Positions 45,956 to 54,376 of a stretch of 64,000 nt of DNA are shown here, piece by piece (position 1 is the stretch's first letter; each line of letters starts with the position of its first letter). Location of the stretch: positions 311,132-375,131 of the forward strand of contig NZ_LMOU01000002.1 of NCBI RefSeq assembly GCF_001423615.1. Reading direction: 5' to 3'. Under the pieces are notes generated by a model. The model was not told the origin of the DNA. It saw only the letters and a list, made by a program, of their open reading frames with translations, and made no database searches. The DNA comes from Microbacterium sp. Leaf159. Lineage in GTDB: Bacteria; Actinomycetota; Actinomycetes; Actinomycetales; Microbacteriaceae. The position numbers and the translations under genes are program-made.

Positions 45956-45983
45956 GGTGGGCCGCCCATCGGGGCGGCCCACC
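45956..45983 (-). terminator. Intercistronic 12-bp hairpin between SBP and permease genes
   Basis: GGTGGGCCGCCC and GGGCGGCCCACC form a perfect 12-bp stem with an ATCG loop, 8 nt after the SBP stop. No T-run follows on the minus strand. It is better seen as an mRNA-stabilising or partial-termination element that would raise SBP over permease levels than as a full terminator. Confidence 0.65.
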
Positions 45984-45991
45984 TCATCCGA

Positions 45992-47311
45992 TCAGCTGGA
46001 AGGCCAGCCGGTCTCGATCTGGGTCAGGACCTCATCGGTCGAGGTGCCGTTCACCCATGCGACGATGCCCTTCCAGAAGGTTCCCGAGCCGACAGCACCA
46101 GGCATCTGGTCAGAACCGTCGAAGCGGAACGTGATCGAGTCGTCCTGGAGCAGCTTGATCGACTCCTGCAGGATGGGATCCTCGACCACATCGAGGTTCA
46201 CGCCCTTGTTGGCCGACGTCACTCCGCCGAGAGCGAGGCGGCTGTCCGCCCACTCGGGGCTCGACAGGTACTCGAGCACCTTCTGCGTCGCCTCGTCGTC
46301 GCTGAACGCGCCGACGATCTCGCCACCGCCGGTGATGAGCGTCTCGTCTGCGTTCGTGCTCGGCGTCAGGAACGCCCAGACGTCTCCGTCTTCGGCGAAG
46401 TTCGTGCCCTCAGGGTAGAACCCCGAAAGGAACGAGGCCTGGTGGGTCAGCGCGCACTCGCCGCTGGCGACCTGCGCCGCCACATCACCGAATGCGGTCG
46501 AGTTGATGGAGCGCACGTCGCCGAAGCCGGCATTGACGTACTCCGGGTTGAGCAGGATCTCACCGGTCGCGTCGAAGGCTTCCTTGATCTGCGGGTCGGT
46601 AAAAGGAATCTCGTTCTTGACCCACTGGTCGTATACCTCGGGGCCCGCGTTTCGGAGCACGAGGTCTTCGATCCAGTCGGTGCCGGGCCAGCCTGTCGCG
46701 ACGCCCGATTCGAAGCCGGCGCACCAGGGCGCCTTGCCGCTCGCGGTCTTGATCGTCTCGGTAAGGGCCAGAAGCTCGTCCCAGGTGGTCGGTTCTTCGA
46801 CGCCCCACTCAGCGAACTTCGTCGGCGAGTACCAGATCCAGCCCTTGACGCTGGCCATGAGCGGCGCACCGTAGAAGGTGCCGTCGTACGTGCCGAACTC
46901 GACCCACCCCTCGGTCCAGTACTCCTCGGCATTCGCCTTGACCGCCTCAGGAGCCGGCTTCAGCAGGTCGCGCGAGGCGTAGTCCGCGAACAGACCCGGC
47001 TGCGGGAAGATCGCGATGTCGGGCGGGTTGCCGCCCTGCGCGCGGGTTCCGAGCTGAGTCTCGAAGTCCTGGCTGCCCTCGTACTTGATCGTGATGTCGT
47101 TCTCTTCTTCGAAGTCCGCCCAGGACTGCGCGAGGAGTTCGGCTTCTCCCTCGACGATCGTGCCGTAGATGGTGACGGTGTTGTCACCCTCACCGCCGCC
47201 TTCCGTACCGCCGTCCGTGCCACCAGGAGCACCACAACCGGCGAGCGCGATGCCCGCGACTCCCAGCAGGGCGATCGGCGCGTAACGCCGCGAACGCTGT
47301 GACAGACCCAT
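45992..47311 (-). CDS. Sugar ABC substrate-binding lipoprotein (alpha-glucoside AglE-like)
   Basis: A 439-residue lipoprotein. The signal peptide ends in the lipobox LAGC (IALLGVAGIALAGCGAPGG), followed by a Gly/Glu/Thr-rich linker. The mature protein has features of AglE-type CUT1 binding proteins, including PPDIAIFPQPG, TTWDELLALTETIK and TGWPGTDWIEDLVLRNAG. Ligands in that group are maltose, sucrose or trehalose. It heads the transporter operon, divergent from the LacI regulator, with three operator-like palindromes between them. The sugar is not proven. Confidence 0.85.
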   Translation of the reverse strand: MGLSQRSRRYAPIALLGVAGIALAGCGAPGGTDGGTEGGGEGDNTVTIYGTIVEGEAELLAQSWADFEEENDITIKYEGSQDFETQLGTRAQGGNPPDIAIFPQPGLFADYASRDLLKPAPEAVKANAEEYWTEGWVEFGTYDGTFYGAPLMASVKGWIWYSPTKFAEWGVEEPTTWDELLALTETIKTASGKAPWCAGFESGVATGWPGTDWIEDLVLRNAGPEVYDQWVKNEIPFTDPQIKEAFDATGEILLNPEYVNAGFGDVRSINSTAFGDVAAQVASGECALTHQASFLSGFYPEGTNFAEDGDVWAFLTPSTNADETLITGGGEIVGAFSDDEATQKVLEYLSSPEWADSRLALGGVTSANKGVNLDVVEDPILQESIKLLQDDSITFRFDGSDQMPGAVGSGTFWKGIVAWVNGTSTDEVLTQIETGWPSS

Positions 47312-47371
47312 GTGAATTCTCCTCTTCGAGTTTCACGGCCCCTGACTCATTCTGCGCCGCCCCTCGGCGCA

Positions 47372-47389
47372 GAATCGGGAACCGATTCC
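47372..47389. promoter_or_regulatory. LacI-type operator candidate 1
   Basis: GAATCGGGAACCGATTC is an inverted repeat (GAATCGG / CCGATTC with 3-nt centre); the included GGAACCGATTCC resembles candidate 3. It is about 65 nt upstream of the SBP start, on its promoter side. Confidence 0.6.
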
Positions 47390-47476
47390 AGGACAACCTA
47401 CCGGGGTCCGACACCGCGGCACAATAAGCCAGGATCACAACACGGCATCCTTTCCTGCGGTCCACGCAGGTCGTAT

Positions 47477-47488
47477 GGGAGCGCTCCC
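47477..47488. promoter_or_regulatory. LacI-type operator candidate 2 (GGGAGCGCTCCC)
   Basis: A perfect 12-bp palindrome with the central CG of LacI-family operators. With its preceding T it matches 13 of the 14 bases of TGGGAGCGCTCCCA, the operator of streptomycete CebR. It lies mid-way in the divergent region. Confidence 0.75.
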
Positions 47489-47501
47489 TCGCAATTCCTG
47501 T

Positions 47502-47513
47502 GGAACCGGTTCC
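47502..47513. promoter_or_regulatory. LacI-type operator candidate 3 (GGAACCGGTTCC)
   Basis: A perfect 12-bp palindrome with central CG, 80 nt before the regulator start and 13 nt from candidate 2. Its position suits autoregulation. Confidence 0.7.
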
Positions 47514-47592
47514 TTTCGGTGCGGACACGGGCTACGCTGACATCGGCGCGCAGGAGGGGCTGAGGCGCCGTACGCATGGTCGAGGAGGACCG

Positions 47593-48597
47593 ATGAGCAC
47601 GATCGCGGACGTCGCGGCGCGTGCGGGCGTGTCGAAGGCGACGGCGAGTCGGGCGCTGAGCGGCCGCGGATACGTCTCGGAGGGCACCCGCAAGAGGGTG
47701 ACGGATGCGGCGGACGAGCTGGCCTACGTCGCCCACTCCTCCGCCACGAGCCTCGCGACCGGCCGCACCCAGACCGTCGGCGTGATCATGCCGCCCGTCG
47801 ACCGCTGGTTCTTCTCGGAGCTGCTCGCCGGCATCCAGGAGTCGCTGTTCGCACTCGACTACGAGCTCGCCCTGTACGGCATCCGCGAGGGGACCGAGAC
47901 GCGTGAGCGCCTGTTCGACGCCGTGCTCCCCGGTCGACGCTTCGACGGGATCATCGCGGTCGGCATCCAGCCGAGCGCGCAGGAGCTCGAGCGTCTGCAC
48001 CGCTCGGAGCGACCGCTCGTCAGCGTCGGCCCCTACAGCGAAGGCTCGAGTGCGGTCTCGATCGACGACGTCGCCGCCGCGCGCATCGCCACCGAGCACC
48101 TGATCGAGCTGGGGCACACCGACATCGCCTTCGTCGGCGGATCCGCCGACCCCGACGACCTCAGCTACGGCGACGCCCAGCGCGTCGAGGGATATCTCGA
48201 GGCTCTGGCCGCGGCCGGACTCGAAGCGGTCGCACGGATCGCGGACTCTCCCCCGACCATGCCCGGTGGCTATGCCGCCGCTGTCGAGCTGCTCGGCGAC
48301 CGCCGGGGCCGCCCCACCGCGATCATCGGCGTCTGCGACGAGGCCGCGATCGGAGCGATGATCGCCGCACGGCGGCTGGGCATCGCGGTGCCCACCGAGC
48401 TGAGCATCGTCGGCGTCGACGACCATCAGCACGCCGAGATGTTCGCTCTCACCACCATCAAGCAGTCCCCGCGCGAACAGGGTCACGAGGCGGTGCGGCT
48501 GCTGCAGCAGCAGATCGACCACCCGGACTCCCCGCGGGAGCGCACCGTCACGGCATCCGCTCTGGTCGTGCGCAGCTCCACCGCCGGCCGACGCTGA
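47593..48597 (+). CDS. LacI-family transcriptional regulator
   Basis: A 334-residue LacI regulator. The N-terminal helix-turn-helix and hinge read TIADVAARAGVSKATASRALSGRGYVSEGTRKRV. The periplasmic-binding-like effector domain includes VGVIMPPVDRWFFSELLAGIQESL, IDDVAAARIATEHLIELGHTDIAFVGG and STVTTIKQ-like LTTIKQSPREQGHEAVRLL. The start is set by GAGGAGGA 4 nt before the ATG. It is divergent from the transporter operon and likely represses it through the palindromes in the 281-nt gap, with the sugar or a phosphorylated form as effector. Confidence 0.94.
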   Translation: MSTIADVAARAGVSKATASRALSGRGYVSEGTRKRVTDAADELAYVAHSSATSLATGRTQTVGVIMPPVDRWFFSELLAGIQESLFALDYELALYGIREGTETRERLFDAVLPGRRFDGIIAVGIQPSAQELERLHRSERPLVSVGPYSEGSSAVSIDDVAAARIATEHLIELGHTDIAFVGGSADPDDLSYGDAQRVEGYLEALAAAGLEAVARIADSPPTMPGGYAAAVELLGDRRGRPTAIIGVCDEAAIGAMIAARRLGIAVPTELSIVGVDDHQHAEMFALTTIKQSPREQGHEAVRLLQQQIDHPDSPRERTVTASALVVRSSTAGRR

Positions 48598-48628
48598 GCG
48601 TGGTGTCGCTCCGTCGCGCCCACGACGC

Positions 48629-48660
48629 ACGAAAGCCCCGGGCGAACCCGGGGCTTTCGT
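48629..48660. terminator. Bidirectional terminator between LacI gene and rplL
   Basis: ACGAAAGCCCCGGG and CCCGGGGCTTTCGT form a perfect 14-bp stem with a CGAA loop. T-rich ends occur in both directions, so it can stop the plus-strand regulator transcript and the minus-strand rplJL transcript. Confidence 0.88.
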
Positions 48661-48712
48661 GAAGCGTTCAGACGCGTCCAGGGCGAGGCGCTGGGCCGCG
48701 ACCTGGAACGGA

Positions 48713-49093
48713 TTACTTGAGGGTAACCGTGGCGCCTGCCTCTTCGAGGGCAGCCTTGGCCTTCTCGGCTGCTTCCTTGTTCGCGCCCTCGAGCACGGCC
48801 TTGGGAGCACCGTCGACGACAGCCTTGGCCTCGCCGAGACCCAGCGAGGTGAGCTCGCGGACGGTCTTGATGACCTGGATCTTCTTGTCGCCAGCAGCCT
48901 CGAGGATGACGTCGAAGGAGTCCTTCTCCTCAACCTCTTCAGCAGCGCCTGCTCCACCTGCGCCGGCAACGGCGACGGGGGCAGCAGCGGTGACCTCGAA
49001 CTTCTCCTCGAACGCCTTGACGAAGTCGTTGAGCTCGATGAGGGTCAGGCCGGCGAACTGCTCGAGCAGCTCCTCAGTGGTGAGCTTAGCCAT
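48713..49093 (-). CDS. rplL: 50S ribosomal protein L7/L12
   Basis: A 126-residue acidic protein of normal length. The N-terminal dimer domain ([31 protein letters not shown]) is linked by an Ala/Gly/Val hinge ([18 protein letters not shown]) to the C-terminal factor-binding domain ([43 protein letters not shown]). It forms the ribosome stalk that recruits elongation factors. It follows rplJ after 50 nt. Confidence 0.98.
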   Translation of the reverse strand: MAKLTTEELLEQFAGLTLIELNDFVKAFEEKFEVTAAAPVAVAGAGGAGAAEEVEEKDSFDVILEAAGDKKIQVIKTVRELTSLGLGEAKAVVDGAPKAVLEGANKEAAEKAKAALEEAGATVTLK

Positions 49094-49143
49094 GATGTAT
49101 CTCCTAGATAGATGGGGTTTGTTGAACGAGAACGTGAGGTCGC

Positions 49144-49632
49144 TTACGCGGCCTCGGCGGTCTCCAGCTTTTCGCGAAGAGCATCGATGGTGGCGGCAGC
49201 CTTGCCCATCGTGGCCTTCATCATGCCCGCAGCCTTCGCCAGCAGAACCTCACGGCTCTCGAGCGCGGCGTACTTGTTGACCTCGTCGGCAGAGAGGGCG
49301 TTGCCCTCGAAGATGCCCGACTTGATCACGAGAAGCGGGTTGGCCTTGGCGAAGTCACGAAGAGCCTTGGCAGTGGCGACGAAGTCACCGTGCACGAACG
49401 CGACGGCCGACGGACCCTTGAGGTCGTCGTCCAGCGCGGTGATGCCAGCCTTGTTGGCGGCGATCTTGGTCAGCGTGTTCTTCACCACGGCGTACTCAGC
49501 GTCCTGACGGATGCTGTTGCGCAGCTCCTTGAGCTGGGCAACCGTCAGACCGCGGTACTCGGTCAGCAGAACGGCAGACGAGTTCTCGAATGACTTCGTG
49601 AGCTCGGCGACCGATGCATCCTTCTGCGCCAT
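49144..49632 (-). CDS. rplJ: 50S ribosomal protein L10
   Basis: A 162-residue L10. The start [34 protein letters not shown] is set by AAGGAG upstream; a longer frame is leader sequence. The C-terminal helix ([29 protein letters not shown]) is the L7/L12 docking arm. L10 also represses its own operon by binding the leader described at 49680-49795. Confidence 0.97.
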   Translation of the reverse strand: MAQKDASVAELTKSFENSSAVLLTEYRGLTVAQLKELRNSIRQDAEYAVVKNTLTKIAANKAGITALDDDLKGPSAVAFVHGDFVATAKALRDFAKANPLLVIKSGIFEGNALSADEVNKYAALESREVLLAKAAGMMKATMGKAAATIDALREKLETAEAA

Positions 49633-49679
49633 GGTCACTCCTTGGTGTGTACGAGGTGCCTCACGGCGGTGAGGCACCG

Positions 49680-49795
49680 GTTCCGACCCCTGGCAACAGA
49701 AAAGCTCCGGCGCAAGCGCACGGAGCTTTGGAAAGTTCGTGTCCTGCGCGGGCCCCTGCTGAGCAGAGCTTCAATCCTCCTGCGCTTGCGCGCAT
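49680..49795 (-). ncRNA. Ribosomal protein L10 leader with attenuator
   Basis: The minus-strand leader ahead of rplJ contains CAGCAGGGGCCCGC-type elements of L10 leaders and a strong intrinsic hairpin (49701-49729, AAAGCTCCG paired with CGGAGCTTT, then TTCTGTT). The loop of that hairpin (TGCGCTTGCGC) is exactly complementary to an upstream GCGCAAGCGCA (plus 49781-49791), which offers an alternative pairing. This suggests feedback attenuation by free L10-L12; the exact switch is inferred. Confidence 0.65.
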
Positions 49796-49825
49796 GACGA
49801 TGACCAGCGGTCTTCGGTTGATCCC

Positions 49826-49855
49826 ACTGTACCTCACCGCATCCGCTCTCCCCAA
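49826..49855 (-). promoter_or_regulatory. Putative rplJ promoter
   Basis: On the minus strand TTGGGG and TACAGT are separated by 18 nt, ending about 190 nt before the rplJ start and just upstream of the leader. It is a reasonable SigA-type promoter and the only candidate in the gap to the GH15 gene. Confidence 0.45.
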
Positions 49856-49866
49856 ATCAGGCGGGA

Positions 49867-51660
49867 TCAGCGGCGATGCGCCGCGCGGCCCCCATGGCCC
49901 CCGAGCGCGTCGGCGGCGCGGATCAGACTCAGATGCGAGAGCGCCTGCGGAGTGTTGCCCGCTTGCCGCGTGTTCGCGACGTCGTACTCCTCCGACAGCA
50001 GGCCGAGGTCGTTCGTCATCTCGATCAGCCGCGCCATCAGGTCACGGGCCTCGTCGACACGGCCGCTCGTCGCGTACTGCTCGACCAGCCAGAAGCTGCA
50101 GGCGATGAAGGGATGCTCTCCCCCGTCGAGTCCGTCGACACCGGACTCCGTGCGGTAGCGACGGAGGAATCCGCCCGTGAGCAGAGTGCGCTCGATCTGC
50201 TCCACCGTCCGCAGCATCCGCGGGTCGTCGGCGGCGCAGTACCCGACCTGCGGCAGCACGAGCAGCGAGGCATCGACCTCGGCCGAGCCGTAGTGCTGCA
50301 CGAAGTACCCCTGATCGGCATCCACCCCGCGCTCGTCGATCTCGTGCCGCAGCCCGTCTCGGACCACCGCCCACCGCTCGGCGTCGCCGGGGAGCCCGTG
50401 CTCCCGCACGGCGCGCACGCCGCGGTCGAGGGCTGCCCACATCATGACCCGGGAGTGGGTGAAACACTGCGGCTCGCCCCGGATCTCCCAGATGCCGTTG
50501 TCCGGCCGGTCGATCGAGACGATCACCTGCTCGATGAGCGCCCGCTGCAGGGGCCACGAGAAGTCGCCCTCCTCGAGGCCGGCGATCCGAGCTGCTTCCA
50601 GAGCGACCAGGACCTCGCCGATCACGTCGCCCTGATACTGATCGACGGCGCCGTTGCCGATCCGCACCGGCGCCGCGCCTCCGTAGCCGGGAAGGCTCGT
50701 GAGCTCGCGCTCGATGAGATCGCGCTCCCCCGCGATGCCGTACATGATCTGCACCTCGTTCGGCTCGCCGGCCACAGCGCGGAGCAGCCATCGCCGCCAA
50801 TGGTGCGCCTCGGTGAGGAACCCGTGTGCGATCAATGCTTCCAGGGTCAACGCGGCGTCCCGGAGCCAGACGAAGCGGTAGTCCCAGTTGCGCGAGCCGC
50901 CGAACTCCTCGGGGAGCGAGGTCGTGGCGGCGGCCACGATTCCGCCGGTGTCCTTGTTCGTGAGGGCACGCAGCACGAGCAGCGACCGCACGACCTCGCC
51001 GCGGTAGGCGCCGTCATGCTGGATCCCGCTCGCCCACCCCTGCCACCACGATCTCGTGGCGGCGATCGCGTCGTCGACGTCGAGCGCCGCCGGCGCATGC
51101 TCGTGCGACGGGAACCAGCTGAGGGTGAGATCACGGACCTCGTCTGCCGAGACGGTGAACTCCGCCCTGTGGCGATGGTCCTCGGCGACGAGCCGCACGC
51201 CGCGCACGATCACCGCCTCGGGCCCGGCCGTCGCGCGAAGCGCCGGCTCCTCGCTCGTTCCCACCTGTCTCACCCACGGCAGCCTGCGGGAGTAGTCGAA
51301 GTGCAGTCGCAGCTCGGTGACGAACTCGACGCGACCCGAGATTCCGACGACCCGGCGCACGACATCACTGCGCGAGGGGTGCAGCGGCATGAACTCGTGC
51401 ACCTCGGCGACGCCGTCGGCGGTCTCCCATCGGGTGACGAGGATGAACGTGTCCGACACGTAGTGGCGCTGAGACGTCGCAGTGGCATCGAGCGGACGCA
51501 GGCTCCAGCATCCGTTGCTCGCCTCTCCGAGCAGCGCTCCGAACAGCGACGGCGCATCGAAGCGCGGGAGGCACAGCCAGTCGATGCTGCCCTCCTTCGA
51601 GACGAGCGCACCGGTGCGGCAGTCGCTGAGCAGGGCGTAGTCCTCGATGGGAGCGGGCAT
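49867..51660 (-). CDS. Glycoside hydrolase family 15 (glucoamylase/trehalase-like)
   Basis: A 597-residue GH15 enzyme. An N-terminal beta-sandwich domain (PIEDYALLSDCRTGALVSKEGSIDWLCLPRFDAPSLF) precedes the (alpha/alpha)6 barrel. Conserved parts are GGSRNWDYRFVWLRDAALTLEAL, NGIWEIRGEPQCFTHSRVMMWAALDRG (acid region) and LLSEEYDVANTRQAGNTPQALSHLSLI (base region). In Actinobacteria such proteins are glucan 1,4-alpha-glucosidases or trehalases. No signal peptide is seen, so it is cytoplasmic and acts on internal trehalose or glycogen-derived oligosaccharides. It is divergent from zwf. Confidence 0.92.
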   Translation of the reverse strand: MPAPIEDYALLSDCRTGALVSKEGSIDWLCLPRFDAPSLFGALLGEASNGCWSLRPLDATATSQRHYVSDTFILVTRWETADGVAEVHEFMPLHPSRSDVVRRVVGISGRVEFVTELRLHFDYSRRLPWVRQVGTSEEPALRATAGPEAVIVRGVRLVAEDHRHRAEFTVSADEVRDLTLSWFPSHEHAPAALDVDDAIAATRSWWQGWASGIQHDGAYRGEVVRSLLVLRALTNKDTGGIVAAATTSLPEEFGGSRNWDYRFVWLRDAALTLEALIAHGFLTEAHHWRRWLLRAVAGEPNEVQIMYGIAGERDLIERELTSLPGYGGAAPVRIGNGAVDQYQGDVIGEVLVALEAARIAGLEEGDFSWPLQRALIEQVIVSIDRPDNGIWEIRGEPQCFTHSRVMMWAALDRGVRAVREHGLPGDAERWAVVRDGLRHEIDERGVDADQGYFVQHYGSAEVDASLLVLPQVGYCAADDPRMLRTVEQIERTLLTGGFLRRYRTESGVDGLDGGEHPFIACSFWLVEQYATSGRVDEARDLMARLIEMTNDLGLLSEEYDVANTRQAGNTPQALSHLSLIRAADALGGHGGRAAHRR

Positions 51661-51711
51661 CGACCGATCATGACACGACTCTCTGTGGGGCGGACGGGTT
51701 ACGGTGGGACC

Positions 51712-53076
51712 ATGGCCGATGCGACGACGCTCGTGATCCTCGGAGCCGGTGGCGATCTCACCTCCCGGCTCCTCCTTCCCGCGCTGGGACAGCTGCTGGC
51801 GCGGGAGCCCTCCCGCGCGGTGCGCATCGTCGGCGCCGACCGAGAGGAATGGACGGACGCGGATCTCGAATCCGTGGTCCGCACGTCGTTCGCGTCGATG
51901 GATGCCGAGCAGGCCGCATCCCGCGTCGACGTGAACTACGTGCGCACCGACATCACCCGAGCGGACGACCTGCGCGCACTGCTGCAGGACTGCACGGGGC
52001 AGGTCGCGATCTACTTCGCCGTGCCCCCGTCGGTGGCCGCGGCATCCATCGAGGCGCTCATCCCCGAGATGCTGCCGGACGGCGCGATGCTCGTCATGGA
52101 GAAGCCGTTCGGCACCGACGAGGAGAGCGCTCGAGCGCTGAACCGCACGCTCACGGCACTGGTCCCGGAGAGCCAGGTGTTCCGGGTCGACCACTTCCTC
52201 GGCAGGTCGACCACCCTCAATCTTCTCGGTGCGCGCTTCGCGAATCGCATCCTCGAGCCCCTGTGGTCGGCGGAGAGCATCGAGTCGGTCGACATCGTCT
52301 ACGACGAATCGCTCGCGCTGGAGGGACGCGCCGGCTACTACGACGCAGCCGGAGCCCTCGTCGACATGATCCAGAGCCATCTGCTGCAGGTGCTCGCCGT
52401 GCTGGCGATGGAGGAGCCGGCAACGCTCGACGAGGTCGACTTCCGCGAAGCCACGAGCGCCGTGCTGCGCGCGACCTCGGTGTGGGGCGACGACCCGGCG
52501 GCATCGTCACGGCGGGCGAGGTATACGGCCGGAGACATCGACGGCACAGCGAAGCCGTCGTATGTCGACGAACCGGGCGTGGATCCGGAGCGACAGACCG
52601 AGACACTCGCCGAGGCGACGTTCGAGGTGCGCAACGCCCGCTGGGCGGGGATCCCGTTCCGGCTCCGTTCCGGCAAGGCTCTCGGGACGCCCGCCCGGGA
52701 GATCGTCGTGCACTTCCGTGCTGTACGCCACCTTCCCCGCGGGCTCACCGGCACCTCCGACGGCGCTGTCCTGCGCTTCTCCCTCGGCCCCGACCGGATG
52801 TCGCTCGAGCTGAACCTCAACGCGTCGGACGACCCGCTCGAGCTCGAACGCGCGACTCTGTCCGCCGAGCTCGGCGAGGGCGCCCTCAAGGCGTACGCCG
52901 AAGTGCTCTCCGGCGTCCTCGACGGCGACCCGATGCTGGCTGTGAGGGGAGACGCCGCGGAGCAGTGCTGGCGGATCGTCGCACCGATCCTCGAGGCGTG
53001 GCGGCACGACGAGGTTCCGCTCGAGGACTACGTCGCAGGTTCGTCCGGCCCCGAGGGCTGGCCGGCGCTCGACTGA
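51712..53076 (+). CDS. zwf: Glucose-6-phosphate 1-dehydrogenase
   Basis: A 454-residue G6PD. The N-terminal dinucleotide fold reads TLVILGAGGDLTSRLLLPAL, then VMEKPFG (catalytic Lys region) and the active-site RVDHFLGRSTTLNLLGARF with the essential His; the usual Lys after FLG is Arg. VEGRAGYYDAAGALVDMIQSHLLQVLA and PFRLRSGKAL are typical. It starts the oxidative pentose-phosphate pathway. The ATG with GGTGGGAC upstream is the only good start. Some actinobacterial shorter G6PDs like this can be F420- or atypical; this one has the NADP-type GxGGDL loop. Divergent from the GH15 gene. Confidence 0.9.
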   Translation: MADATTLVILGAGGDLTSRLLLPALGQLLAREPSRAVRIVGADREEWTDADLESVVRTSFASMDAEQAASRVDVNYVRTDITRADDLRALLQDCTGQVAIYFAVPPSVAAASIEALIPEMLPDGAMLVMEKPFGTDEESARALNRTLTALVPESQVFRVDHFLGRSTTLNLLGARFANRILEPLWSAESIESVDIVYDESLALEGRAGYYDAAGALVDMIQSHLLQVLAVLAMEEPATLDEVDFREATSAVLRATSVWGDDPAASSRRARYTAGDIDGTAKPSYVDEPGVDPERQTETLAEATFEVRNARWAGIPFRLRSGKALGTPAREIVVHFRAVRHLPRGLTGTSDGAVLRFSLGPDRMSLELNLNASDDPLELERATLSAELGEGALKAYAEVLSGVLDGDPMLAVRGDAAEQCWRIVAPILEAWRHDEVPLEDYVAGSSGPEGWPALD

Positions 53077-53157
53077 GAGCCCCGGCGCCTGCCCGAGTCC
53101 GGATGCCGGGCGGCGTGTGCGGGATCGAAGGTCTGCGGGCGGGGTTACGCTCGATAG

Positions 53158-53850
53158 GTGACCCCGGAACTCCAAGCTCGCATCGTCGCGGACTCCCGCG
53201 ACCGCGTGGCCTGGATGAGGGCTCGCTCACGCGGGATCACCGCGACGGATGTGGCCGGACTCACGAGCGAGAGGTCGATCATCCGAGCGGCCGATTCGAA
53301 GCTCGGCGGCGGACCCCGCTTCGGCGGCAACGCGTACACCGACCACGGACGACGCCGCGAGCCCGAGATCGCCGCCTGGGTGGCGGCGACGCACGGCATC
53401 CTCCCGTCATCCGCCCTGTTCCGCGCCGAGGTCGAGCACCGCCACCTCGCGACCCCCGACGGCATCGCCGTCGACGCGGACGGCCGCGTCAAGCTCGCCG
53501 AGATCAAGACGACGAACAAGGCCTTCCGAGGCATCCCGCGCACCTACCTCCGCCAGATCTGGTGGCAGCAGCACGTGCTCGGCGCCGAGCGCACGCTGTT
53601 CGTATGGGAGGAGCATGTCGACTTCTCCCCCATCCACGACGAGCCTCGCTGCGTGTGGATCGATCGCGACGACCGTGAGATCGCGAAGCTCATCGGCCTC
53701 GCCACCGACCTGATCGACGAGCTGTACCGGCGCACGACCGGCATGCAGGTGCCGACACGCATTGCGGATGCCACGGCGGCGGCCGCCGCCAGCCGCCGCG
53801 AGAAGCTCCGAGAGCGCGACGCCTTCCGGGCGCTCGCACTGGCCGACTGA
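53158..53850 (+). CDS. YqaJ-family exonuclease/recombinase-like protein
   Basis: A 230-residue protein of the YqaJ/lambda-exonuclease-like PD-(D/E)XK group. The motifs in order are GITATDVAGL, GRRREPEIAAW (Glu), LATPDGIAVD (Asp) and VKLAEIKTTNK (E-x-K), then RTYLRQIWWQQHVLGAERTLFVW. All catalytic acidic residues look intact. Family members digest one strand of phage DNA with a recombinase partner; this one stands alone in the chromosome with no phage genes nearby. GTG start. It may be a domesticated nuclease. Confidence 0.85.
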   Translation: MTPELQARIVADSRDRVAWMRARSRGITATDVAGLTSERSIIRAADSKLGGGPRFGGNAYTDHGRRREPEIAAWVAATHGILPSSALFRAEVEHRHLATPDGIAVDADGRVKLAEIKTTNKAFRGIPRTYLRQIWWQQHVLGAERTLFVWEEHVDFSPIHDEPRCVWIDRDDREIAKLIGLATDLIDELYRRTTGMQVPTRIADATAAAAASRREKLRERDAFRALALAD

Positions 53851-53866
53851 CGCCGCCCGCCTGATC

Positions 53867-54376
53867 TCAGGTGCAGGACGCGTTGAGTCCGAGCAGCGCG
53901 ATCGACAGCTGGCGGGATGCTCCGGCCGATACCCAGGTCGTGCCGACCAGAAGGTTCGTCGCCGTCAACGTCGTCGTGCTGCCGAGCAGGTTCGAGATGA
54001 GGCTCGTGAGCAGCGCCTGGGTGAGCACAGCCGTATGCGTGTAGAGGCCGGCGGCCGGACCGGTCGTCGTGATGTTGGCGGCGGGCACCGTCGCTGTCGT
54101 CGCCCCCTGTGTGAGTGTGAGCCGGACCCCGGACGCCGGATAGGGCGACGTCCAGTCGATCCTGACGCTCTGGAAGACTCCGAGAACGTTGTTCGTGACC
54201 GCGCAGGCGATCACGGTCGGCGCGGGAACACGGAAAGCCGTGATCGTCGCGCGTCCGTACTCCGAGTCGGTGAACGCGGCGTCGGTGACCTGGGTGACGG
54301 GTGCCATGCCGACTCCGACGAGGAGCGCCACTCCGGCGACTCCGGCGAGGATGCGGTGCCGCCGCCGCACGCTCAT
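53867..54376 (-). CDS. SipW-dependent-type exported protein 3
   Basis: A 169-residue exported protein. The N-terminal signal (HRILAGVAGVALLVGVGMAP) is followed by DAAFTDSEYGRATI, the FTDSE motif of SipW-type signal peptides. The mature part is Thr/Val/Ala-rich with a C-terminal Cys and one other Cys. No family is recognised beyond the signal type. It is last in the five-gene cluster, overlapping the LxxTG gene by ATGA, and is more diverged than proteins 1 and 2 (F not W before NDSE/TDSE). Confidence 0.78.
   Translation of the reverse strand: MSVRRRHRILAGVAGVALLVGVGMAPVTQVTDAAFTDSEYGRATITAFRVPAPTVIACAVTNNVLGVFQSVRIDWTSPYPASGVRLTLTQGATTATVPAANITTTGPAAGLYTHTAVLTQALLTSLISNLLGSTTTLTATNLLVGTTWVSAGASRQLSIALLGLNASCT

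Noticed and set aside
49876..51711. Long in-frame upstream extension of zwf, antisense to the GH15 gene
   Set aside because: The GH15 protein on the minus strand is clearly real; the zwf fold begins at the ATG at 51712.
53158..53850. Prophage remnant around the YqaJ-type gene
   Set aside because: Flanking genes (zwf, SipW cluster) are chromosomal; no integrase, att repeat, portal or lysis gene is visible.
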